Of a stretch of DNA of 64,000 nucleotides, positions 25,401-34,273 are shown piece by piece. The stretch is from NCBI RefSeq assembly GCF_049651805.1, contig NZ_JBASCU010000048.1, positions 1 through 64,000 of the forward strand, given 5' to 3'. Position 1 is the first letter of the stretch. Each line of letters begins with the position of its first letter. Below the pieces are notes generated by a model. The model did no database searches, had not been told where the DNA came from, and was given only the letters and a program-made list of their open reading frames with translations. The position numbers were made by a program, and so were the translations under genes. This stretch comes from Pseudolysinimonas_A sp049651805 (GTDB lineage: Bacteria; Actinomycetota; Actinomycetes; Actinomycetales; Microbacteriaceae).

Positions 25401-26561
25401 TTAGTCGACGCCCCAGGCCGCCAGGTAGGCGGCGCGGAAGTCGACGACGGGCTCGAAGCTGAACGGCGTGCCGGGTGCGGGAAGGTTGTTGTCCGCATCG
25501 ACGGCCTGAACCCCGAGGCCGGTCGGCAGTACGTCCTGACCGGCGAGAACCCGCAGGCTCGCGTCGACCGCGGCGTAACCGTCCCAGTCGGTGGGCCAGG
25601 CGACGGTGGCATCCGCACCCGTTCCTTCGGCGATCAGGCCGAAGTTGGGGATCGATCCGAAGGCGCCGATGACCGCCAGCTGCTCCGAGCGTCCCGACGC
25701 TTCGATCGCCTGAGCGACACCGGCCAGAAGCCAGCCGTCGATCGGAATCGCGATCGCGTTGATGTCGGGGTTCTGCAGCAGCGCCGTCGAGAACTTCTGC
25801 ACCAGCGCGCCAGATCCGACGTCGGCGTTGGTGATCTCGAGGGTTGCGACGATCGAGCTGTCCTCGTGTTTCGCGATTTCCTCCTCGAAGCCGGCGGCCA
25901 TGACCGGGCCGAACGCCGGGTCGGGGAAGACGATCTGCAGGGCCTGCGCGGCGCCATCGTTGACGCCGACGAGCCACTTGGCCTGCGTGGCGCCCACGTT
26001 CTTCCACCATTCTTCGTACGCGGTGTCGGGCAGCGAAGTGGTGACCGCGGTGAACAGCGGGTCGCCGCCGATCACGTCGCAGTCGTTCGCCCCGACGCCG
26101 ATCGTCGGAATTCCGGCGTCTGCGGCCTCGGAGAGCGGGCCGGCGATGGGTGCGCAGTCGACGCCGATCAGGGTGATCACGTCGGCTCCGGCAGCGATGC
26201 CCTGGCGGATGCACGTGCCCCAACCCTCCGGGTTCAACTTGCCGTCGCAGATGTTGGCCTCCCAGCCGATAGCCGTGGCCGCTTCGACGGCGGCAGCAGC
26301 AGGCGCCGAACAGGTGACGATGGCCTCACCGCACGACACGTGCCAGAGCGAGATGTCTTCGGTTACCTCGACCGGCTCGGTCGGCGGAGCCTGGAAGTTT
26401 CCGGCATACGCCTCCGCGAGCAGGGCCGACGAATCGGTGCCTCCGGCTGCAGGGGTGGTCTCGGCGGGTTCGGGAGTGGTGCACGCGGCCAGCGCGAGGA
26501 GCGCGATGGTCGCCGACGCGCCGACCACGAGGGCTCGGCGCAACAGGGGTTGACGATGCAT
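25401..26561 (-). CDS. ABC transporter substrate-binding lipoprotein (periplasmic-binding-protein 4 fold)
   Basis: A 386-aa exported protein. The signal peptide (MHRQPLLRRALVVGASATIA) ends in lipobox LAAC, predicting lipidation at Cys27, then a Thr/Pro/Glu-rich linker. The two-lobed binding domain resembles ribose/xylose-type proteins and has several Cys (HVSCGEAIVTC, ICDGKLNPEGWGTC, VDCAP) that may form disulfides. It is the first gene of a three-gene importer operon. The neighbours are aromatic-ring enzymes and share the GATATCAG site, so the ligand may be an aromatic compound or its glycoside rather than a simple sugar (inference). Confidence 0.93.
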   Translation of the reverse strand: MHRQPLLRRALVVGASATIALLALAACTTPEPAETTPAAGGTDSSALLAEAYAGNFQAPPTEPVEVTEDISLWHVSCGEAIVTCSAPAAAAVEAATAIGWEANICDGKLNPEGWGTCIRQGIAAGADVITLIGVDCAPIAGPLSEAADAGIPTIGVGANDCDVIGGDPLFTAVTTSLPDTAYEEWWKNVGATQAKWLVGVNDGAAQALQIVFPDPAFGPVMAAGFEEEIAKHEDSSIVATLEITNADVGSGALVQKFSTALLQNPDINAIAIPIDGWLLAGVAQAIEASGRSEQLAVIGAFGSIPNFGLIAEGTGADATVAWPTDWDGYAAVDASLRVLAGQDVLPTGLGVQAVDADNNLPAPGTPFSFEPVVDFRAAYLAAWGVD

Positions 26562-26680
26562 GGGTTGTTGTCTCCTTTGACGACGTGGCCCTCGGGCCGT
26601 TCTCGGTTCCTTCGTGGGTGCAAGGAGCGATCGCTCCTCACGATGCTCCGCGCCTAGGTCATTGGGAAGGCTGATTCGTG

Positions 26681-26688
26681 GATATCAG
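26681..26688. promoter_or_regulatory. GATATCAG motif upstream of the ABC importer (site 1)
   Basis: GATATCAG within TGGATATCAGCAATCGATGC, about 120 bp before the start of the binding-protein gene. The same 8-mer recurs at 28597 and 34109, each between catabolic genes. The cognate regulator is unknown; the LysR or TetR protein of this region is a candidate. Confidence 0.45.
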
Positions 26689-26701
26689 CAATCGATGCGA
26701 T

Positions 26702-27478
26702 CTATATGCGCGGAGCGGCGCGGGCGATGCGGTCGGCGATGAGCTTCGCGCCGCCCGACGAGCTGGTGCCGCCGTCGACCGGGATCTCGGCTCCGGTCAG
26801 GTAGCCGGCGGCGTCGGAGAGCAGAAACGCAACCACCTCGGCGACCTCGGTGGGCAGTCCCGATCTTTCGAGGGGGGTGAGTTCGAGGTGCGCTTCGAGC
26901 ATCGCGGCGGGTGCATTCGCCGTCATCGGGGTTTCGATGTAGCCGGGATGCACGATGTTGACGCGGATCCCCCGCGGTCCGAGCTCGGTCGCTGCCGAGT
27001 GCGTCAGGCCGCGCAGACCCCACTTGCTCGCCGTGTAGGCGACCGGGTAGTGGCCGATCAGCGCCGCGGTCGAGCCGACGTTGACGATGCACGATCCGTC
27101 GATCATGAGGGGCGCGAGGGTGCGCATCCCGAGCATCGCTCCGGTGAGATTGACGGCGAGAACACGGTTCCAGTCGTCGAGGCTCACCTCGCCGAGTCGA
27201 CTGCGCAGCGTGACACCCGCATTGTTGACGAGCCCATGAACGGGGTCGCCCGCGAACGACTCGGCCAGCAGCGACTCGGCCAGCGCTGTCCAGTCGGCTT
27301 CGTTCGCGACATCGTGTCGGCGGTACACGATGCCGGCATCCGGATACTGCGCCTGATCGTCGAGGTCGAGCGCGATTACGCGTGCGCCGCGCTCGGCCAG
27401 GGTGAGCGCCGTGGCACGGCCCTGTCCGCGGGACGCCCCCGTCACGACGACGGTGCGTCCCGCGAACTCCGGGTGCAC
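26702..27478 (-). CDS. Short-chain dehydrogenase/reductase
   Basis: A 258-aa classical SDR. Cofactor motif TGASRGQGRA (TGxxxGxG), structural NNAG, catalytic Ser in NVGSTAAL and Tyr/Lys in YTASK are all present, and the end IPVDGGTSSS is typical. Asp at the end of the second strand (ALDLDD) suggests NAD(H). GTG 27478 follows a GAGGGAG ribosome binding site; the frame continues upstream but into the dioxygenase gene. It lies 23 nt behind the extradiol dioxygenase and is probably co-transcribed, so it may oxidise a dihydrodiol or alcohol intermediate. Confidence 0.92.
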   Translation of the reverse strand: MHPEFAGRTVVVTGASRGQGRATALTLAERGARVIALDLDDQAQYPDAGIVYRRHDVANEADWTALAESLLAESFAGDPVHGLVNNAGVTLRSRLGEVSLDDWNRVLAVNLTGAMLGMRTLAPLMIDGSCIVNVGSTAALIGHYPVAYTASKWGLRGLTHSAATELGPRGIRVNIVHPGYIETPMTANAPAAMLEAHLELTPLERSGLPTEVAEVVAFLLSDAAGYLTGAEIPVDGGTSSSGGAKLIADRIARAAPRI

Positions 27479-27501
27479 GGTGACTCCCTCGCGCCCTCGG
27501 A

Positions 27502-28530
27502 TCAGCCCTGCCCGTGCTTCGAGTAGGGGTTCATGTTCTGCAACAGCGCCTCGCGGGTGTCGGGGTGGATGCCCTCTTCGGTCGCCGACGGCATGTCGGC
27601 CGGCGGGAACGATTCGGTCATCGACATCGGCATCGACGAGTTGCGGTAGAAGTTGTTCGGGCCCTGCGAGGGCTTCCACACGTTCGGCTCCCAGTCGGGC
27701 ACGTAGTTGCGGTAGCCGCCGGTGTTGACCTCGACGCGCATCGTCGACGGGTCGCGGAAGTAGAGGAAGTTCTGCTCGCCGATCCCGTGGATGCTCGGGC
27801 CGTACTCGATGTCGGTGCCGTTCTCCATGAGGATGTCGGCCGCCTGGAGCAGGTCTTCGCGGGTGTCGACCCAGTACGCGTAGTGGTTGATGCGTCCGGC
27901 GACCTTCGAACCGTCGAGCACGATGCCGAGGTCGTGGGACTTCTCATTCGTCGTGACCACGGTGAAGACCGTGACCGGCGCTTCTTCGAGCACGGTGTGG
28001 GCCATGATGCGGAAACCGAGGACCCGGCTGTACCAGTCGGCCATCCCGCGCACATCGCTCGCGGCGACGGTGACGTGGTCGAGTTGGCGCGGCGCGACCG
28101 CGTGGCGGCTACGGCGTTCGGGCCGGTCGGGGTAGATCGACGCCTGGTCGCCGGTTCCGTGGAACTTCTCGACCTCCCAGAACAACTCCATCGTGTGGCC
28201 GTACGGCCCGACGAAGCGGAAACTCTTGCCGAGGCTCAGGCGGTCGTTCGACCACGTCACCTCGATGCCCTCGGCTTCGACCCGTTTGGCCGCCTCGTCG
28301 AGCGCTTCGGCACTCGAGGTGCGCCACGCCATGGCGCCAAGCGACGGCTGGTCGCCCGGGGCGATCACGAGCGAGTAGTTGTAGTAGTCGCCCCAGCAGC
28401 GGAGGTACACGTTGTCACCTTCGCGGGCGAAGACGCGCAGGCCGACTTGCTCTTCGTAGAACTTCACGCTCGCCTCGACATCGGGAGCGGTGATCTCGAT
28501 GTGGGCGAGGTGGGACAGCAACTTGATCAT
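27502..28530 (-). CDS. Type I extradiol (catechol-2,3-dioxygenase-like) ring-cleavage dioxygenase
   Basis: A 342-aa two-domain VOC-fold protein. The iron ligands of the active C-terminal domain are visible: His in LDHVTV, His in INHYAYWV and Glu in MRVEVNTGG. The N-terminal domain keeps a His in HLAHIEI but is the structural copy. Such enzymes cleave catechol-type rings next to the hydroxyls using Fe(II) and O2. The C-terminal tail after 290 (NYVPDWEPNVWKPSQGPN) is longer than in simple catechol dioxygenases. ATG 28530 follows GAGGATC. It is the first gene of the operon with the SDR and is divergent from the cyclase-monooxygenase-FAH operon. Confidence 0.92.
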   Translation of the reverse strand: MIKLLSHLAHIEITAPDVEASVKFYEEQVGLRVFAREGDNVYLRCWGDYYNYSLVIAPGDQPSLGAMAWRTSSAEALDEAAKRVEAEGIEVTWSNDRLSLGKSFRFVGPYGHTMELFWEVEKFHGTGDQASIYPDRPERRSRHAVAPRQLDHVTVAASDVRGMADWYSRVLGFRIMAHTVLEEAPVTVFTVVTTNEKSHDLGIVLDGSKVAGRINHYAYWVDTREDLLQAADILMENGTDIEYGPSIHGIGEQNFLYFRDPSTMRVEVNTGGYRNYVPDWEPNVWKPSQGPNNFYRNSSMPMSMTESFPPADMPSATEEGIHPDTREALLQNMNPYSKHGQG

Positions 28531-28596
28531 CGTCGATCCTCTTCGGTCACGGTGACGGGCTCCGTGCCCGGTCTGGTCCACTGTCGCCCTCGACGG

Positions 28597-28604
28597 GATA
28601 TCAG
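28597..28604. promoter_or_regulatory. GATATCAG motif in the dioxygenase/cyclase divergent promoter (site 2)
   Basis: GATATCAG in CGGGATATCAGGGAATACGAG, 67 bp upstream of the dioxygenase start and about 170 bp from the cyclase start. It shares GATATCAGGGA with the minus strand of site 3. Confidence 0.45.
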
Positions 28605-28637
28605 GGAATACGAGAACGCCGATGCCGGGAATCGATG

Positions 28638-28653
28638 ACACCGATACCGGTGT
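28638..28653. promoter_or_regulatory. 16-bp dyad ACACCG-N4-CGGTGT in the same divergent promoter
   Basis: Perfect 6-bp inverted arms around ATAC, about 110 bp from both divergent starts. It could be a second operator, for example for the TetR-type regulator. Confidence 0.35.
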
Positions 28654-28772
28654 GGGTCATCAATCTGGTGGATGACCCGCATCATCGAGTGCGCCTTCCA
28701 TGATGATCGCCGACTGGTCGACACTGGAGACCCGACGGGTGCGCGACGCTGCGGATCGCCGGGAGGAGACCC

Positions 28773-29741
28773 ATGACCCTGGACCGTTCGGATCCCGAAG
28801 GCGAGATCGCCCGGGTCGTTAACGACGTGCGCAACTGGGGCCGTTGGGGCGCCGACGACGTGCTCGGCACCCTCAACTTTCTCGACGAGGCCAAGCGGCT
28901 CGAGGCCGCCTCCCTCGTGCGGCGCGGCGCGACGTTCTCGCTCTCGCAGCGCTTCGACACCGATGGCCCGCAGACCGGCTGGCGCCGCCGCACCAACCCG
29001 GTGCACACCATGACCGACACCGGCGTCGACGCCGCCCTCGGAAACCAGGGCTTTCCGCACGGCATCGGTGGCGCGGATGACGTCATCGCCATGCCGCTGC
29101 AGTGCTCGACCCAGTGGGACGGACTCGGGCACATCTTTGACCACGGGATGGCCTGGAATGGGCGGCGGGCCGAACGGGTCGTCACGAGCGAGGGCGACCT
29201 CGTCACCGGGATCGAGCATATGGCGTCCCAGCTCGTCGGGCGAGGGGTGCTCCTGGATGTCGCTCGACACCTCAGGAGCGACGGCGAGCTCGAAGACGGG
29301 TACCCCATCACGGTCGGCGACCTCGAGGCCACCATCTCGGCGCAGGGCGAGAGCGCGCGCGTCGGTCGCGGCGACATCCTGCTGGTGCGCACCGGCCGGC
29401 TCGCGCGAGCCAAACGCGACGGGTGGAACGGCTATGCCGGTGGCCCGGCTGCCGGGCTCAGCTTCACGACCGCCCGCTGGCTGCACGCCACCGAACTCGC
29501 CGCGGTCGCGACCGACACCTGGGGCTTCGAGGTGCGCCCCAACGAGTTCGACGACGCCTTCCAGCCCCTCCACCAGGTGGTCATCCCCAATATGGGATTG
29601 ACCATCGGCGAGATGTGGGACTTCGACGCGCTCGCCGAGGACTGCGCTGCCGACGGGCGCTGGGACTTTCTGCTCACCGCCCCGCCGCTGCGCATCACCG
29701 GCGCCGTCGGCTCACCCGTCAACCCCATCGCCGTCAAGTAG
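28773..29741 (+). CDS. Cyclase-family hydrolase (kynurenine formamidase-like fold, PF04199)
   Basis: A 322-aa protein of the 'cyclase' amidohydrolase-like family. The metal-site segment reads CSTQWDGLGHIFDHG, the variant of HxGTHxDxPxH typical of a subfamily found in aromatic degradation clusters, and LLDVARH and DILLVRTG follow. It probably hydrolyses or lactonises a ring-cleavage or ring-opened amide product. It is the first gene of an operon with an FAD monooxygenase (28 nt away) and an FAH-family protein. ATG 28773 follows GGGAGGAGACCC, a good ribosome binding site. Confidence 0.88.
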   Translation: MTLDRSDPEGEIARVVNDVRNWGRWGADDVLGTLNFLDEAKRLEAASLVRRGATFSLSQRFDTDGPQTGWRRRTNPVHTMTDTGVDAALGNQGFPHGIGGADDVIAMPLQCSTQWDGLGHIFDHGMAWNGRRAERVVTSEGDLVTGIEHMASQLVGRGVLLDVARHLRSDGELEDGYPITVGDLEATISAQGESARVGRGDILLVRTGRLARAKRDGWNGYAGGPAAGLSFTTARWLHATELAAVATDTWGFEVRPNEFDDAFQPLHQVVIPNMGLTIGEMWDFDALAEDCAADGRWDFLLTAPPLRITGAVGSPVNPIAVK

Positions 29742-29769
29742 CGGCATCCACCACCGAAGGGATACGCCC

Positions 29770-30900
29770 ATGAGCGCAGTGCAGCGCGTCGCGATCGCCG
29801 GAGCCGGCATCGCCGGACTCGCCTCCGCCATCCTGCTGGCCGAGGATGGCGTCGAGGTCGACGTCTACGAGATCAAGCCAGAGTTGTCGGCGCTCGGTTC
29901 AGGGATCACCCTCCAGGGCAACGCGCTGCGCAGCTTCGCCCGCCTCGGGATCTGGGACGAGGTGCAAGCCAAGTGCTGGTCATCCGACCGGCTCGGCCTT
30001 CGCGCGCCGGGGCCCGACGCACCGGTGATCGCGGTCATCCCCGACGCGAAGACCGGTGGCCCCGACTTTCCCGCCGCCGCGGGTATGTACCGCCCCGACC
30101 TCGCGCAGATCATGCTCGACCGGGCGACGTCGCTCGGGGCGCGCGTTCACTACGGCATCGTCGTCGACGCGCTCACTCAGGATGCCGACGGTGTCGACCT
30201 CACGCTCAGCGACGGCTCGACCGCACGCGTCGACCTGTTGATCGGAGCCGACGGTCTCAACTCGGCCGTGCGCACGATGATCGGCATCGACGTCAAGCCG
30301 GAGCCCACGGGTATGGGCATCTGGCGTGCCTTCGTGCCGCGCCCGAAGGAGGTGACGCACACCGACCTCTACTACGGCGGGCCGATGTACATCGCCGGCT
30401 ACTGCCCGACGAGCGACGCCATGATGTACGCCTACCTCGTCGAAGACAAGCAGGATCGCACCGCGGTGACGCCTGAGCAGGCCATCGAGATCATGCGCGA
30501 GTCGTCGCGGGCCTACGGCGGTCCGTGGGAGCAGATCCGCGAGAGCCTCGGCGCCGACTCCCGGGTCAACTACACCTGGTTCACGTCGCACCTCATCGAC
30601 GGCCCGTGGAACCGGGGACGCGTGGTGCTGATCGGCGACGCGGCGCACAGCTGCCCGCCGACGATCGCCCAAGGTGGCGCGCAGGCCGCCGAAGACGCGC
30701 TCGTGCTGTGCGACATCCTCGCGCGCGCGACCGCCGTTGACGACGCCGGGTGGGATGAGTTCACCCGCCGCCGGCTCGACCGTGCCCGCACGATCGTCGA
30801 GGCCTCACTGCAACTCGGCCAGTGGCAGCTCGACCATGTGCAAGGCGACGTGCCGGGCCTCATGGGTCGCATCGCCGCGCTGACGAGCGTCCCCGCGTGA
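29770..30900 (+). CDS. FAD-dependent aromatic monooxygenase (salicylate hydroxylase-like)
   Basis: A 376-aa group A flavoprotein monooxygenase. FAD-binding GAGIAGLASAILL is at the N-terminus, the second FAD/NAD(P)H motif is DLLIGADGLNSAVR (about 156-169) and GDAAHSCPP near 287 contacts the FAD ribityl chain. The family hydroxylates phenolic rings, often with decarboxylation, preparing a catechol for extradiol cleavage. ATG 29770 follows GAAGGGATACGCCC. Its stop overlaps the GTG of the FAH-family gene, so both enzymes are translationally coupled. The exact phenolic substrate is unknown. Confidence 0.93.
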   Translation: MSAVQRVAIAGAGIAGLASAILLAEDGVEVDVYEIKPELSALGSGITLQGNALRSFARLGIWDEVQAKCWSSDRLGLRAPGPDAPVIAVIPDAKTGGPDFPAAAGMYRPDLAQIMLDRATSLGARVHYGIVVDALTQDADGVDLTLSDGSTARVDLLIGADGLNSAVRTMIGIDVKPEPTGMGIWRAFVPRPKEVTHTDLYYGGPMYIAGYCPTSDAMMYAYLVEDKQDRTAVTPEQAIEIMRESSRAYGGPWEQIRESLGADSRVNYTWFTSHLIDGPWNRGRVVLIGDAAHSCPPTIAQGGAQAAEDALVLCDILARATAVDDAGWDEFTRRRLDRARTIVEASLQLGQWQLDHVQGDVPGLMGRIAALTSVPA

Positions 30901-31892
30901 GACTGGCGCGCTGGCGGATCCCGGGGGACTCCGCGATCCGCGAGGGAGTGGTCGTGCGCGACCGCGTCGCCGAACTCCCCGCCGGCGTCGGCATCCAGGA
31001 TCTCCTCGAAGCCGGCCTCGACCGCGCGCTCGCGATCGGTGCCGACGTCGCAGCGGGGATGACCGACGACGCAGTCTCGCTCGCCGGCGTCACCCTGCTC
31101 GCGCCATTGCGCCCGGCAACGATCCGCGATTTCGTGACCTTCGAGGAGCACGTCGAGGGCATGACGGCGGGTCCGGACGGCCGGGGCAACGTGCCTGCGG
31201 AGTGGTACGAGTACCCCACGTTCTACTTCAGCAACCCGCACTCGGTGATCGCCACGGGCGACCCTGTCGTGTTCCCGGCGGCCTCGGCCCGACGCGACTT
31301 CGAGCTCGAGGTCGCCGCCGTCATCGGCGCGGTGCCCGGCCGGGATGGCGCGCACCTCGATCCCACCGAAGCCGCCCAGCACATCTTCGGCTACACGATC
31401 ATGAACGACTGGTCGGCCCGCGACGTGCAGGCCCGCGAGATGGCCGTGCGGCTCGGCCCGAGCAAGGGCAAGGACTTTGCGACGACCCTCGGGCCGGTGC
31501 TCGTGACGGTCGACGAAGTGGCTGACCTCGTCGACGAAGATGGCTTCCTGCAGCTCGAACTCGAGGTATTGGTGAACGGCGTGACCGTCGGCACCGATCT
31601 GCTCGGCAACATGGGCTGGCCGTTCGAGGAACTCGTCGCGTATGCAAGCCGCGACACCCGGGTCGTGCCGGGAGACGTTCTCGGCTCCGGCACGTGCGGC
31701 CGCGGATGTCTTGCGGAGCTCTGGGGACGCGCGGGCGATCTGTTGCCCTCGCCCCTCGTTCTCGGCGACGAGGTCGTCATGCGGGTCGAGCGCCTCGGCG
31801 AGATCCGCAACGTGATCGCCGAATCCCGGGAGACCCCTTCCATCCCCCCGGCGCGCGTCCGCTCGCGTGCCCGCACCCGCGCCGAGCTCTAG
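30897..31892 (+). CDS. Fumarylacetoacetate hydrolase-family protein
   Basis: A 331-aa FAH-fold enzyme. The core shows YFSNPHSVIATGDPV, metal-binding Glu in FELEVAAVIG, the loop IFGYTIMNDWSARDVQ and LGPSKGKDFATTLGP. Members isomerise, hydrate or hydrolyse the diketo acids formed after meta-cleavage (2-hydroxyhepta-2,4-dienedioate, fumarylpyruvate and related). GTG 30897 overlaps the monooxygenase stop. It is the last gene of the operon and ends 7 nt from the convergent LysR gene. Together with the dioxygenase it supports a complete ring-cleavage route. Confidence 0.92.
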   Translation: MRLARWRIPGDSAIREGVVVRDRVAELPAGVGIQDLLEAGLDRALAIGADVAAGMTDDAVSLAGVTLLAPLRPATIRDFVTFEEHVEGMTAGPDGRGNVPAEWYEYPTFYFSNPHSVIATGDPVVFPAASARRDFELEVAAVIGAVPGRDGAHLDPTEAAQHIFGYTIMNDWSARDVQAREMAVRLGPSKGKDFATTLGPVLVTVDEVADLVDEDGFLQLELEVLVNGVTVGTDLLGNMGWPFEELVAYASRDTRVVPGDVLGSGTCGRGCLAELWGRAGDLLPSPLVLGDEVVMRVERLGEIRNVIAESRETPSIPPARVRSRARTRAEL

Positions 31893-31899
31893 CCGGGCG

Positions 31900-32823
31900 T
31901 CACTCGGCGGCGATCGTTCGGCCGGCTTCCGCGAAGAGCAACCGCATCCACACATGTTCGGGGTCGCGGTCGTGCACCGGATGCCACCAGAGCGCCTCCT
32001 GGAGAGGCGTCGCCTCGAACGGCAGGGAGACGACCTTCACCCCACCATGGTTCGCGGCGAACGGGGCAAGACGTGCCTGGATGAGTCCGAGCCGTTGGGT
32101 TCCGGCGATGAACGCGGGCATCGCGAGGAAACCCTCGACGACGGTCTGGACTTTCGGCTCGACGCCGAGTTCCTGAAGCTGGCGACCGGCGGAGGTGAAG
32201 GCAAGCTGCGACTGGTACGTGAACACCCACTGGGAGCTCGCCGCGACCTCCATGGTGATCTCGTCGCCGACCAGCGTGTTGTCGGTCGCGGCCACCCCGA
32301 CCCAGCCATCCGAGAACAGGTCGACATACCGCAAGCCCTCCACGGGGCCGTGTGGAATGAGGATGCCGTCGACGGTACGCAGAACGTGCCCGGCATCCTG
32401 GACGAACTGGGGATAGTGCAGGTTGAACCGGAACCGCACCCCGGGAGCTCGCTCGGCCGCGAGCGCGGAGACGTGCCGCCCGATCGCGACGAACGAGTAG
32501 TCGGAGCCGTAGATGACGAACTCACGGGTGGACTCGCTCGCATCCCACTCGGCGTGCGCGGCGAACACCCGCCTGGCCGACTCGAGTGCGATCGCCGTCT
32601 GATCGACGAGACGGATGGCGAGCGGCGACAGCGTGTAGCTGTTGCCTTCGCGCACGAGGATCGGGTCGCCGAAGTGGATGCGCAACCGGGAAAGCGATGC
32701 GCTGAGGGCGGGCTGGCTCAGGCTCAATCGTTCGGCCGCGCGCGTGACGCTGCGCTCGGTCAGGAGGGCGTCGAGGGCGACCAGCAGGTTGAGGTCGAGT
32801 CGAGAGAGCGGCTTCGTCGCCAT
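31900..32823 (-). CDS. LysR-family regulator (NodD/NahR-like)
   Basis: A 307-aa LysR protein. The N-terminal winged helix-turn-helix reads LDLNLLVALDALLTERSVTRAAERL, SLSQPALSASLSRLR, with the extended RIHFGDPILVREG typical of NodD/NahR/DntR-type regulators that sense aromatic or flavonoid-like inducers. The co-inducer domain follows from about 95. It is 20 nt downstream of the alpha/beta hydrolase gene on the same strand, so it is likely co-transcribed with it. It is the best candidate for the activator acting at the GATATCAG sites, but this is untested. Confidence 0.93.
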   Translation of the reverse strand: MATKPLSRLDLNLLVALDALLTERSVTRAAERLSLSQPALSASLSRLRIHFGDPILVREGNSYTLSPLAIRLVDQTAIALESARRVFAAHAEWDASESTREFVIYGSDYSFVAIGRHVSALAAERAPGVRFRFNLHYPQFVQDAGHVLRTVDGILIPHGPVEGLRYVDLFSDGWVGVAATDNTLVGDEITMEVAASSQWVFTYQSQLAFTSAGRQLQELGVEPKVQTVVEGFLAMPAFIAGTQRLGLIQARLAPFAANHGGVKVVSLPFEATPLQEALWWHPVHDRDPEHVWMRLLFAEAGRTIAAE

Positions 32824-32843
32824 GCTGGCAGGCTAACGCGTCG

Positions 32844-34013
32844 TCAGCCGCGCAGTTCGGTGAACGTCTCCGCGACCCAGTCGGCGACAAAGCCGGCGAC
32901 GTAGGTGAGGTTGTCGATCGAGATGTGCTCCGTGCCGCCCTCGGGTTCGTCGAAGATGCGCAGCTCCAGTTTGGGGGAGTTGACGGCTTGCTCCGCCGAG
33001 CGTTGCGCGTAGGCGACGGGGATCTGCCGGTCGTTCGCCCCGTGGGTGATGAGGAACGGCACCGTGATCTTCTCGACGACCCCGTCGAGAGTCATGTTCT
33101 TCGTCTTTTCGATGAAGTCGTCCATCGAGGTGGCGCCGAAGACCCACTGCACGTGGTCCCAGTAGTGGGGCACGGGGTTCTCGCCCTCGCGCTGCAGCCG
33201 GCGCTGTTGCACTTCGGCCCAGTCGTGGTTGGCGCCCCACGCGACGACGAGGGCGATGCGCTTCTCGAACGCCGCGGCGCGCGGCGCGTAGTAGCCGCCG
33301 AGCGACCAGCCGGTGATCCCGATCGCTGCGGGGTCGATGTCGCCGCGGCCCTCGAGGTAGTCGACGCAGGCCGCAGCCCAGACCTCGGTGTCATAACGCG
33401 AGGTCAGGCCGCGCATCCGGATCGCTTCGCCCGATCCGGGAGTGTCGACCATGAGGGTCGCGATGCCGCGCCGGGCGAGCATCTGCGGGAAGCCGGAGTA
33501 GTACATCATCTCCTTGGTCGAGTCGAGACCGTTCCAGAGGATGATGACCGGCGGCTTCGTGCCCTCGGGCACCGACGCATCGTCGGCCGGGTGGAAGTAT
33601 CCCGGCAGGCTGGTGTTCTCGTAAGGGACCTCGACGGTCGTCACGGGACTGCCCGAGAGCTCGATGTGACGCAGCAGCAGGTCGATCGACTTCTGGTACG
33701 CGGCGACCCGGCCGTCCCATCCGGGAGCCTGCAGTCGCTCGGCTTGGGAGGTGTAGAGGCTCGCGCGGTAGAGCTTGTCGCCGGCGCCGATCAACCGCCC
33801 GATGGCGACATCGGCATCCGCAGAGGCGACCAGCCGATCGGCGACGGCCGCCCACGACGCGTAGAGCAGTTCGGTGCCGACGTCGTCGCCGTTCTGGGAG
33901 GCCTCGAGCACGGGCTTGCACGCCCGGTCGACTTCGTCGATGAAACCGCCGTTGTTGAGGGCCGCGACCGCGGCCATGCTCCAGACGTAGTTGGTGGGGA
34001 AGTACATGAACAT
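32844..34013 (-). CDS. Alpha/beta hydrolase, 2,6-dihydroxypseudooxynicotine-hydrolase/FrsA-like
   Basis: A 389-aa serine hydrolase with a long N-terminal helical cap (about 1-125) ahead of the alpha/beta core. The nucleophile elbow is GWSLGG, the acid is Asp in HGANDRQIP and the base is His in GGTEHISID. The size and domain order match the C-C bond hydrolase of nicotine degradation in Arthrobacter (2,6-dihydroxypseudooxynicotine hydrolase) and FrsA-type esterases. It is divergent from an FAD monooxygenase, reminiscent of the hydrolase/2,6-dihydroxypyridine hydroxylase pair of that pathway. The true substrate is not established. Confidence 0.88.
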   Translation of the reverse strand: MFMYFPTNYVWSMAAVAALNNGGFIDEVDRACKPVLEASQNGDDVGTELLYASWAAVADRLVASADADVAIGRLIGAGDKLYRASLYTSQAERLQAPGWDGRVAAYQKSIDLLLRHIELSGSPVTTVEVPYENTSLPGYFHPADDASVPEGTKPPVIILWNGLDSTKEMMYYSGFPQMLARRGIATLMVDTPGSGEAIRMRGLTSRYDTEVWAAACVDYLEGRGDIDPAAIGITGWSLGGYYAPRAAAFEKRIALVVAWGANHDWAEVQQRRLQREGENPVPHYWDHVQWVFGATSMDDFIEKTKNMTLDGVVEKITVPFLITHGANDRQIPVAYAQRSAEQAVNSPKLELRIFDEPEGGTEHISIDNLTYVAGFVADWVAETFTELRG

Positions 34014-34105
34014 GGAATCTCCGCTCGCCGCGTCGCGGCTCGCACCGTCGCGCCCTAGCCACGCTACGGCCGCGGGACTTATCCGGGAACGTGTGGTTGT
34101 CGATC

Positions 34106-34117
34106 CCTGATATCAGG
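34106..34117. promoter_or_regulatory. Palindrome CCTGATATCAGG in the hydrolase/monooxygenase divergent promoter (site 3)
   Basis: A perfect 12-bp palindrome containing GATATCAG on both strands, 92 bp from the hydrolase start and 156 bp from the monooxygenase start. On the minus strand the flank reads GATATCAGGGATCGAC, close to site 2. Confidence 0.5.
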
Positions 34118-34273
34118 TTCAGTGATTGCGGTGGCGAGCGTTCATCCTCGTTGCTGATGGCTCGGATCGGTGTCGTCGATAGTAACTGTAATGGGTTTAC
34201 AAATTGCATCCAGGGCCTTAGCGTCGCCGCATCCCGATCTTTCGGACCCGACCCTCGAGGAAGAGGAATCACG

